Assembly: GCA_030144725.1 (NCBI GenBank)
Contig: JASKMD010000018.1
Location: 3,515,114-3,579,113, forward strand
Reading direction: 5' to 3'
DNA length: 64,000 nt
From: Haematococcus lacustris
Taxonomy: Eukaryota; Chlorophyta; Chlorophyceae; Chlamydomonadales; Haematococcaceae
Shown: one piece after another, positions 43,744-53,076 of the stretch
Layout of the letters: each line of letters opens with the position of its first letter
Numbering within the stretch: position 1 is the stretch's first letter
The notes under the pieces: model-generated
The model's database searches: none
What the model saw: only the letters and a program-made list of their open reading frames with translations
Told to the model about the DNA's origin: nothing
Translations under genes and position numbers: made by a program

Positions 43744-44010
43744 TTAGGAGTCTGTCAGGCAGCACAACATGCCAAACAAAGCTGTATATAACCCGTTGTC
43801 CTCCTCCGCATCCTCCGCACTCCCCGCATTCTCCACGAGAGCAGCAAGCAAACCACCACGTAGGTCCAGCTTTGCGCTGCCCATATTACGCAAGTTAATG
43901 AAGACCACTGCCTCCACTTCAACTTGAGCCCCGTCAGGTTCGGCCGTGGGTCGGCTGGTGTTAAGGGACGGATTGGGGTTGGCATCGCTGCGGCCGTTCA
44001 TCAACAATTG
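43744..44010 (-). CDS. Hypothetical protein fragment beside a Fanzor end
   Basis: On the minus strand, beginning directly at the Fanzor family C boundary (44010), an open frame reads QLLMNGRSDANPNPSL, then AVVFINLRNMGSAKLDLRGG and an acidic ENAGSAEDAEEDNG stretch, with a stop at 43744. The amphipathic, non-repetitive composition looks like real coding sequence, perhaps an exon cut by the Fanzor insertion. I do not recognise the family, and no splice site was confirmed. Confidence 0.3.
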   Translation of the reverse strand, partial: QLLMNGRSDANPNPSLNTSRPTAEPDGAQVEVEAVVFINLRNMGSAKLDLRGGLLAALVENAGSAEDAEEDNGLYTALFGMLCCLTDS

Positions 44011-46798
44011 CAGTAACCGCCCGCCCCTAACCGCCTCTGGGCAGTCAAGGTTGCGCGTCAAGGCATGCGGAGGAAGCCAGCAAGCTGTAGTGTGGGTTGC
44101 TAGTGCTTGTCGCGTAGCACGGTTGGGCAATTTAGAACTTCCCCCATCCACAGCCAACAAATTTCCCCGATATAGGGGGAACTTTTACCGGGAGACTTGA
44201 TTGCTCCTGGCCTGGCCTGCCTGGGTTCGGCATGGCGGGGCGGCCCCACCAGCTGCTGAGCTCGCGGGGGCGGCCCGGCCCGGCTGCAATGCGGCGGATG
44301 TTGAGCGCGGCTGACACGTCCCGATCGTAGAACCTGATGCCGTTGCTTGTTGAGCACATCAGGCCCCGGATGCGGGACCGCGTCGCCATGCTGCGCACCG
44401 GGCGCAACCACCTGCAAGGCGACATACATGTCAATGCACATTTGCAACGTTGCCAAACCAAGTGTTAAGTCAAGCCATGTTGAGTCTAAACGGTGCTTGG
44501 CACAGTCAGGGGTTGGTGTGTGAGGCTATTTCACAGCTGTGTGAGGTGCCATTCTACAGCTATGTAATGAGTACACTCCTACAATGCACATGCACATGGG
44601 GTCTCTTACCTGAAGGACTCCGGCTGGCCTGCCGCCACGTCTGTGCGGGCAGAGCTGACCCGGCTGGTGCGAACTCATGCACCAGCACCACACGCCCGGG
44701 GGACTGCTTGCATGCCTCCCTGAGCATCTGCTTGATGGGCACACCCCTGCTGCCCCTGCTGCCGCCGCCGCTGAAGCCTGCTGCCCCATAGGCCAGGGCC
44801 AGGGGGCGACCTGTGGCAGCCGAGTTGCAACGTACCATGGCACCCCTCACAGTCTGCAGCCAAGGCACACAAGGAGAGACACATTGTGAGCTCAGGTCCA
44901 GCCATGGCAAAGACCAGCACTGTGAGCACACACACTAGCACACACACTGGCTGATTACGGCCTACTCACCTCAGCCCAGAACTTGGCCACGGTGCTCTGC
45001 TTGTGTCCGTACAGCCGGAATCTGGCGTTGGACCATCGCGGCTTGGACAGCTCGGCCCACCTGTCGGGCCAGGTCACCAGCGTCATGGCGACGTACACCC
45101 GGTACCGCTGCAGCGAGGCGGTGTAGTTGGTGACTTGCGACAGCACAACGTGTGCGGGCTGGATGCCGGCCATCCAGGCCTTGGACACCTTGGCGTGCTG
45201 CGTGAAGGCAGTGAGGCTGCGCTGCCACACGGACTCCACAACGCCCGAGGGGTACCGCTCCTCGTGCGCCACTGTCGCCATGTTGGTTTTGCCCGGGTCG
45301 CAGCCCAGCCAGTCGGCGTTCAGGTGCTCCAGCGGGTTGACGGCGCCTTCCTGCTTGCCCATGCGAGGCAGCTCTGCGGCCGGCCCTGCTGGCTTGGGGC
45401 GCGTGAACAGCAAGCTGACCGTTACTCCGTCCGTGTGCACCACCTGCGCGAAGGTCTGCCCGTCGTTAGGCCAGATGGATGGCTGGATGGCTGGCGGGAG
45501 GCTGGATGGAAGAAAGGCAATCCACCGCGGTTGGCCACCTGCAACCCAACACAACCGACACAGCCGACTCAGCACACTTGGAACCACCCAAACACCATCA
45601 GTCAATGTTGACACAAGCAACATGCATCTAGCAACATGCCACCAGCAATATGCCTCAAGCAACATGCCACCAGCAATATGCCACAGGCAACATGCCAGGC
45701 TGGCCAGCTCAAGGCTCACTCACCTCACTGTCCCTGGGCCCTGCCACACCATTCCTGAACTTGGGCAAGGAGGTGATGTCTGCTGGCAGCATGCCAGCAG
45801 CCCTCATCAGGCCATAGATGGCCCGGGTGTCCAGCTTGATGTGGTGCGCCTTGCAGCTGCAGCCGGGTGTGAGCGCAAAGGGGGAGGGGGGACGGTAGGG
45901 CCTGGAGTTAGGCTGCCCCCCAAGTGCCTGCCAGTCTGCCCAGTCAGCCTGCCAACTGACGTGGGCAGCCTCCAGCTGCCTGCTGGTGTCCACTGCAGGA
46001 CGCAGCAGGCTGCCGGTTGACCCTCATCTGCCGCCAGGCTTTGTTCACCACCACCCCCTGACCCACCCCCAGCAACCTCCGCTGCCTGGCCACCTCGTAC
46101 CGCATGGCCTCAGTAGGCACCACCCCACCCTGACCCTGACCCTGACCCTGTAGCCAGGTCACCTCCTTCCCCCGCACACTCCGCACCACCCAGCTGCGCT
46201 GACGCTCAGTCCAGGCAGGCCTCCCATCCACGGGCAGCCCAAAGCGGCGCTGGTGCTCGTGTGAGCCAGCGATGACCCTGGCTCCAGCCAGAGCCACCGC
46301 TTGCCCAACTCTGCGCTTGAACAGCTCGGTGAGGCTAGTGGCAAAGCTAGTCTCCAGCCTCTGGCCCACATCGTCGACTGTGTTGCCGTCTTGCGGATAG
46401 CGAGGTACAGCGTCGAGCTCGTCGCTGATGGTCGGGTATGCGGCCAAGACAGCCTCCACAGCTGCGCTGGGCATAGAGTTCTCGCTGGGGGGAGGCACAC
46501 CGCGGCCGAGCTGCAGGTACAGGTTGCGCTCCGCAAAGTCCGGGATGTCCGCGTCCTCAGCAGGGATTTCCTCCAAGAGCTCCTGGCCATCCGCAAGTAC
46601 AGTGACGCGTGTGAAGCAGCCGCGCACCATGAGGCCCAGTAGCAAGCTGGCGAGCAGCTGCAGGCCTTCACCCAAGCCTCGATTTGCGTGACGAGCCGCG
46701 CCTCCACCGCTTCGGAAGGCACGACCGCGCCCGCCTCTAACCCCGCAGCGGACACTCCCCTCATCAAGGTATGCCGTTTGACCTTTTTTGCGTGCCAT
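44011..46798 (-). mobile_element. Fanzor element, family C, nearly full length with frameshift (copy F7)
   Basis: Minus-strand exons: N-terminal part 46798 to about 46015, continuing in a second frame to 45724; a long exon ending at 44970; 44853-44610; and 44411-44132. The N-terminal part begins MARKKGQ. RuvC-I is LGCDPGKTNMATVAHEER (about 45320-45270). RuvC-II is GRVVLVHEF (44699-44673, with the usual Asp before Glu replaced by His). RuvC-III is FYDRDVSAALNIRRIAAGPG (about 44343-44284), so all three acidic residues are present. One base appears lost directly after GAGTTC in RuvC-II, which destroys the Arg-Thr-Ser frame. The right end (44190-44011) matches 37350-37549. It points away from the PHT4 gene (plus strand), so it is antisense to it. 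Confidence 0.85.
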
Positions 46799-47262
46799 GT
46801 ATTATTATTGTTGTGGGCCCAGTGCGCTGCGCCGTTGGCCTGCATGTTCCGCTGCGCCGGACTTGATTTTGGCGGCGTGTCAACCTAACTGTGCGAGGCA
46901 TTACGATTACGTCTACGCTGTCGGTTTCGCTGCATTTCCCTAACTCGCTTCGCTAACTGTGGCGCTAACTGTTTTCCTGTTTTTTTCCTGGTTTTCCTGG
47001 TTTTCTTGGTCTTTTCCTGATTTTTCCCCAGTTTTATTCCTGTTTTTCCCCCTGTTTTTCTTGGTCTTTTCCTGGTGTGTCTCTTCCTGGTGTTTTATGC
47101 TGTCTTGCTGGTGTGTTGTACATGTTTATGCACAATTGATGCATGTGTGGGCTCATGATGTATGTTGCATGCTGTGTCATGCTTCACGCGTTGCTTGCAC
47201 AGCGTTATGTCAAGCAATGGGCCAAGGCAGCCCGCTCCAAGTACGGCATCACCCTCGAGGTG

Positions 47263-47370
47263 GCCAAGCTTTTTGTGCGTGTGGTGTGCCAGTAGGGCCA
47301 AGGAACTTGCTAAGGCGTGCACCGAAGCGTCACAAGTGCCTTCTTAGCTCGTCTCAGAACCCTTTAGGCG
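47263..47370. repeat. Dispersed repeat, partner of 36.78-37.04 kb
   Basis: Single copy of the TGTGCGTGTGGTGTGCCAGT / GGAACTTGCTAAGGCGTGCA / CCGAAGCGTCACAAGTGCCT series. It is preceded by a possible exon after TTGCACAG (RYVKQWAKAARSKYGITLEV), which has no partner at the other copy and is unrecognised. Confidence 0.65.
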
Positions 47371-47838
47371 CTCCAGCTCAGGATGAGGTGCAGAATCCAG
47401 GGTTGCTGCACACCCAAAATGGCAATGTCGCCCTTAGCCATCATGTGCACGCACTCATTGGCCACGAACAAGTCCCGAGTTGGAGCGATGTTGGAGCGGC
47501 AGCCCTTCAACTCCCGAACGCAGCCGAGAGCCCAAGCGCTAGGCCAGAAACAGGCTTGCCGCATCGATGGCGGGTCGTTTGCATGATGGCGGTGAGTTGA
47601 TCAAAGCCCAGAGGGCCGCATACAGTAGTACATAATCTTGCACGCTTATACAGGAAAGTTCTTATGTGCATCCTTGAGGTCCGACCCACAACCAACTAGC
47701 AGCAGAGTAGCGTCCAGTACGCTGTTTGGCCTGTTAACCCAACGGCATGAGCCGTAGCAATGCATGTGCCCCGAATCACACATTGCTATCCAGATCCCAC
47801 CACGCCAGCCCCACCATGTCTTTGCACTGCATTGGCAG

Positions 47839-50800
47839 GTCGCCTTTGTACTGTGCAACATGGACAAGGTGAACATGTCAGTGGCTGTGATCCCAATGGC
47901 ACATGAGCTGGGTTGGAGTGCTTTAGACAGAGGGCTGGTCTCATCGTCCTTCTTCTGGGGCTATACCCTGACACAACTGCCTGGAGGCTACATTGCGACC
48001 AAGGTGATGCCAGCGTCCACAGCCAGCTGCCGCAGCAGCTGCCCAGCCCTCCTGACCACCACTGCTTTGACCAGCAGTGCTGCCAGCATGTCAGTATACA
48101 AAAGCTCTGTTATCGAGCAAGACGCTAACATGGGGAGCGTCAGGTCAGCCACACCCGCTGACAGCAGGCTCTGTGCCTGTGCAGGCTCTGTGTACTGTGC
48201 TGTACACTGTGCCCAGGCCGGTTGCCTGCAGGTGGGAGGTTCCAAGGTGCTGGCTGCAGGAGTGCTGCTGTGGTCCCTGGGCACCTTGATTGCACCACCA
48301 GCAGCGCAGGTGGGGCGTCTCACCAGTGGCTGCTGACCAGTGGCTGTTGACCAGTGGCTGCTGGGTGTGCATGGAAGTCTGTGCACGGTTGAGCATGGTG
48401 GTTCTGCACTGATTGCTTGGCTGAGCAGCACAGTGATGCAGGCGTCATCATCCTCACACCTGGTGCCCACACAGGTCAACATCATCCACACCTGGTGCAC
48501 GCCCCTACTCATCATAGGCACTGCAACAACATCAGCATTTCAAATATGCATGGAAAGGAGTCTTTAGCTCCATGTGATGCAGCAAGGCCAGCGGTATCCC
48601 ATTTGCACCGCACATCAGCAAATGCAATGAAATGACGATGATGATGTTCAGCACCAGTCAGTTGTCGACCCGCCTGCCCTCTCCCCCTCTTTTTCCATAC
48701 TGACCAAGTCGTCCTCACCGTCCTGCCTGCCTACATACTCACCGTCCTGCCTGCCTGCCTCTATACTGACCAAGTCGTCCTCACCGTCCTGCCTGCCTAC
48801 AGGTCAGCCTGGTGGCACTGTGTGCCTCACGTGTGCTGGTGGGTCTGGGTGAGGGCGTGGCCCCCTCAGCCGCCACCACCGTGCTTGCCCGCCTCATGCC
48901 ACCCAATGAGCGCAGCCGGGCGGTGTCGCTGGTGTGGGGCGGCCTGGACATCGGCTCCTCTGTGGGCCTGCTGCTGTCGGGCCCGCTCATCCGTCTCTAC
49001 GGTTGGCCCTCCGTGTTCTACTTGTTTGCGCTGCTGGGCATAGCCTGGGTAGCGCTGTGGCCCATGGTCAAGCCGGAGCAGGGGCCAGACAAAGCAGTGC
49101 AGCAGGAGCACTCTGCACTCAAGTCCATGGACCAGCCAGTGGAGGTCAAGGCGCCAGAGATGCTGCAAAACCTCAAGGTCGGAATTGCTACTAGCACATT
49201 GTGGGAAAAGGGTCCGGTATGTGAGGTCCAGCATCTAGGGAATCGTTATCCAGGCGCATCAAGGGGCAGGGAGTCAATGGCAAAGGTGGAATGAAGCAGC
49301 GGAAACAGTCAAGCGGCGCCCTGGCAGGAATGAGACTGGTGAGGAGCAAAGGTCTAGGGGTGCTGCATGCATGCAAAGCATGCAGCAGTGCATGGTGTGC
49401 TGACATGGTGTCAGGCTCAGACATGCGAGAACTGCTTCCTCCCCAACCCTGCGCACCCTTGCCGACCCCTGCCCCTCCACCCTGCCTCCCAGCCTCACCT
49501 TGCCTTCCTTGCTTCCCTTGCCGTCCCCTCCCTCCCCAGGTGCCTTGGTTAGCCTTCTTCAGCAGCCCTCCTGTCTGGGCCGTCACAGTCGCCCATTTCT
49601 GCTTCAACTGGGGCTACTACACCCTGCTTGCCTGGCTGCCCAGCTACTTTGAGCTGGCCCTGGGCCTGAACGTGGAGAAGAGCAGCATCCTGACCCTGAT
49701 CCCATACCTTGCCATGACGGCCATGATGCCCCTGGTGGGGCCCGTGGCTGACAACATGGTGGACAGGGGCGTCCCCCTTACCACCGTACGCAAGGTCTGC
49801 CAGGGCATTGCGTTTGTGGGCCCGGCGGTCTGTATGGTGGGCTGCGCGCTGCTCACGCCGTCAGCCAGCGCAGTCACTGCTGGGGCAGCGGCCAGCTCAG
49901 CGGCAGTGGCAGCGGGGCTCCAGGTGAGGGGGAGGCAGGGCAGGAGAGCAGGCAGACGGATATGGCAGGAGGGCTGGCAGGCTCGCAGCAAGCTGACTGG
50001 AAGTAGGGCAGCCTGACTGGTAGGCAGGCATGTAGGGAGGCAGGGCAGGGATGGGATGAGTCGTGGGGGAAAGGCGGCTGGGTAGAGACTCGGGTTGGGA
50101 GCAAAAGGTGCACTAGTAGAGAGAGGGCGAGGTGGCAAGGTAGAAAGGTAGGCCAGGCTGGCTGTGAGCTACCAAGGCTGGGGTGAGGCAGCCTGAGGGG
50201 CTGCAAGCGCAGGCTCAGCCTCGCTGACTGAGACACTAGCTAGCAGGCAGCATGACGGCCAAGTGTGGCAGCAGGCAGCAGGGGCTGGTGGGGTTGAGAG
50301 AGCAGGACCGGCTCAGCGGTGTCCATGATGTGATCCTGTGTTGCCTTGCCTGATGCATGCGAGGTGGCATCCATTCCAGCACAGCCTGGCGCCCTGACTG
50401 GTCCCCACTCTCCTGCTTCTCACCCTGCAGGCCATCCCCACAGCCGGGGTCCCAGTGGCAGCCCTAGTGGGGCTCATGTCGCTGGCCTTCGCCCTTTCTG
50501 CTTGGTCCAGGGCTGGGCTGTACTGCAACCACCAAGACCTATCCCCCAAGTATGCAGGTCAGTCTGGCTGCAAGGCTACTGTGGCATGGATGACAAGTGT
50601 GACAGCAAGACAGCACGCCACCAAGCTTGCTTATACGCCTTGCATGCAGCCAAGCGAGCCAGGGACACAGGGCAAGAAAGGGGAGCTGTACTCGCCCCTT
50701 CCTTGCCCTGTGTCCTCATGGCAATGGCTGCGGCCCACCTGTCCTGCACCCCCTCCTGCTGCATCACACTGGGCCTGCATGCAGCAGTCACCACACCTGC

Positions 50801-51173
50801 CCAACCTACCCCATCCCCTCCATCGTCAAGCCCACTCCTGCATGCAGCCGCCGCACCGCTGCCCTGGCCTTCTCCTCCCCGCTCCTGCCGCCCCCTACAC
50901 CTCCATCCTGCATGCAGCCGCTGCACCTGCACCTACCTTGGCCTCCCCCTTCTAACCTCCCTCTCCCCCTCCTGCGCCACAGGGACGCTGCTGGGCATCA
51001 CCAACACCGCTGGGGCCCTGCCCGGGGTCCTGGGCGTGACCGCTGCCGGCTACCTGCTGGACACCACCAACAGCTGGGCGCTGGCCCTGTTCTATCCCAC
51101 CGCCGCCTGCCAGCTGTTTGGCGCCCTCATCTACACCATCTTCGCGTCAAGCGAGAGGCAGAGCTGGAGCTGA
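47839..51173 (+). CDS. PHT4: PHT4-type anion (phosphate) transporter, MFS; 5' exon not found
   Basis: Six exons with matching phases: 47839-48003, 48232-48309, 48803-49177, 49540-49923, 50431-50557, 50983-51173 (439 codons plus stop). Exon 1 here starts inside TM1: FVLCNMDKVNMSVAVIPMA, then FFWGYTLTQLPGGYIATK. Later come SRVLVGLGEGVAPSAATTVL and PPNERSRAVS (the MFS loop between TM4 and TM5). GWPSVFYLFALLG and FNWGYYTLLAWLPSYF (TM7) follow, and the C-terminal end is GTLLGITNTAGALPGVLG...YLLD. The CNMDKVNMSVAV core is typical of PHT4/ANTR transporters, which move phosphate (or ascorbate) across plastid or other membranes. The start codon and transit peptide lie upstream and could not be identified; Fanzor copy F7 lies there. 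Which PHT4 subtype it is cannot be told. Confidence 0.85.
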
Positions 51174-51339
51174 GGGGCGGCTGGGCTTGCATGGCCCTGG
51201 TGGCTTCAGAGGCACTGTGTGGAGCCAGGTACTGCCACAGGTGTTTGGGGAGAACACTGGAGGGGTTGGAGCCGAGCCCAGCTGCGGCTCTGGCGGTGCT
51301 TCATGTTGAATGAGTTATGTTTGTTTGGCAGTGCTACCG

Positions 51340-51420
51340 AGTGGGACCTGGTTATTGATGGACTAGACAGACGGCTTGCAACCACCCAGCTCACCCGCCT
51401 GTGCCTCTGTGGGTTCAGAG
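51340..51420 (+). pseudogene. LRR-like fragment
   Basis: The frame reads DRRLATTQLTRLCLCGF, resembling [16 protein letters not shown] of the F-box/LRR-like gene at 21.3-23.3 kb. A short relic just before the 0.53-kb duplicated repeat. Confidence 0.4.
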
Positions 51421-51423
51421 GGG

Positions 51424-51957
51424 CGAGTGAAGCGAGCGGGTACCGGATTCCAGGGCAGGGGCCACCTGCAGCTGGCTGGAGCTGGGGATACTGACTGGGT
51501 GGCTGGGTTTGGTACGGTGACAGCCGCCTGCCACCCGCTACCCCTGCTGCTCTGCTGCTGGTATCGAGGGTCATCCAATGTCAGCAAGTTCGTAACTGGC
51601 AGTTTGAGTGTTCCACCACCCCCAGCACTGAGAGAAGTAGTCAGGTTGTGGCAGTGAAGCAGGGGCAGCAAGCTTGGCGTTTGGCGCAGTAGAGCGATAG
51701 AGCAGTGGGAAAACAGAAGCTGCTGGGGCTTGGTGACAGTGAGCTTGCAGCTGCAAGGGGAGAAAGGACAACGCGTCGACACCCTGGGCGCTGGTGCAGT
51801 GGCGGCTGCAGCTCACACATGAGGGGAGGCAGGCCAACTCTGGCCTCTGAGCACAGAGTCCACAGCATCAGGCCCTGGCAGCCGCTGGCAACCAGCATAG
51901 CAGCACACCACCTGACCACCCAGCCCTTGCAACCCAGCCAGGCCTACCAGCCCAGCA
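51424..51957. repeat. 0.53-kb dispersed repeat, copy 1
   Basis: From GTGAAGCGAGCGGGTACCGG to CCCAGCCAGGCCTACCAACC-like sequence. It matches 59870-60400 in the same orientation with only scattered substitutions. It contains no recognisable protein motif. Confidence 0.9.
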
Positions 51958-51959
51958 GA

Positions 51960-52010
51960 GGCAGGGCAGGGCAGGGCAGGGCAGGGCAGGGCAGGGCAGG
52001 GCAGGGTGGG
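51960..52010. repeat. (GGGCA)n microsatellite
   Basis: About nine AGGGC units directly after copy 1 of the dispersed repeat. Confidence 0.9.
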
Positions 52011-52409
52011 TGCTACCATGGGCGAGCAGTGAGAGGCTGTGCCATGGTGGGGCGTCACTGTGAGGTTGCCTCATGCACCCTGGGCCATTTTCACAGCTCA
52101 GCCACCTGCATGGTGCCCTGCATGGCGGTCCTCTGAGATGAAATTGGCGACCATATGGTTGGAGGGATTGAGGTGCTGAGATGAATGGGGCGGTGTGGAT
52201 AGACGAGAAGGATAGCCTGATGCCAAGCAGGGCAGGTGGGGCAGGGTTGTAGGCTGGAGAGCTTGCCAGCACTCTGGTGCCTCAAGGCAGGCCGGCAGCA
52301 TGGCTGGCCACCCCAGGCCACATGCCAAGCTGCTGCCGTAGCCACAAGACGGAGGCGAAGAAGGGTTAGAGGGGGTTGAGCAAAGAGTAGGCTCTGGAAG
52401 TGTTAGACT

Positions 52410-53030
52410 TGTGTGCGGGCTGTGAAGATGGCGGGGAAGAGGAGGCTGTATGGCCCTGGCTGACGGCCATGGTCAGTCCGGAGCCATGCAGCTGCACCGC
52501 TGTGTTGCCAGCCAGGTGGAGCCCTGCCTGATGGTCACGGTGGATGCACTCTGCATTGGAAATCCTGTGAGAGGAGGAGTGATGGAATTTGATCCTAATT
52601 GACACCACTCTCCCCTGGCGTGGGTTCATCGTTTCCTCAGCCGCCTGTCTGTCTACACTGCGGGGCCGTTACAAGTAAAAAAGCCGGTTGGGTGGTTTGA
52701 GGCTGGCAGGTAGGCGGGTGTTGGGCGGGACATTTTTTTCCTCTTGTGTGCAGGACCCTGTGTGTGTCCGTGCGAGCTTGTGCGGTGTGTGCAGTCTTAT
52801 CCATGCCAGTGACACGCCTACTGCTGCCAGCAGTGTCCTGCACATGACAGTGTGCCACAGCATGAAGAGCCGAGCACGCAGGGCTGGGTATGCGAGACGG
52901 GCACACCAGGGCAGAAATGGCGACACCAGCTATAGCCTGACAAAAATCGTGCGCGAGCGACAGTTGAGTCCACAGCATCAGGCCCTGCCAGGCAAGGACT
53001 TGTTGCCAACACATCAGGCATGCGGATGAG
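52410..53030 (-). pseudogene. Possible protein kinase relic
   Basis: On the minus strand, MLWTQLSLAHDFCQAIAGVA (about 53000) could be a kinase helix D/E segment. In the next block, ECIHRDHQAGLHLAGNTAVQ followed by LHGSGLTMAVS (about 52555-52460) resembles a catalytic loop HRD...N plus the DFG region; DFG itself is not intact. Order and spacing fit a kinase, but the frames are broken. Low-confidence call. Confidence 0.3.
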
Positions 53031-53076
53031 GGGTGTGGTGGCTGAAGGGGCCGCCGTGAGCTTGGTAACTCGCCCT
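53020..53076. repeat. Short dispersed repeat (partner at 57187-57246)
   Basis: GGCTGAAGGGGCCGCCGTGA followed by GCTNGGTAACTCGCC occurs at both places, with a preceding RTCAGGCATGYGGATGAGGG. Function unknown. Confidence 0.7.

Noticed and set aside
46090..46150. TGACCC repeats near 46130 as a fourth hexamer array
   Set aside because: Only four units, in the coding frame of Fanzor copy F7 (GQGQGQ), too short to call an array.
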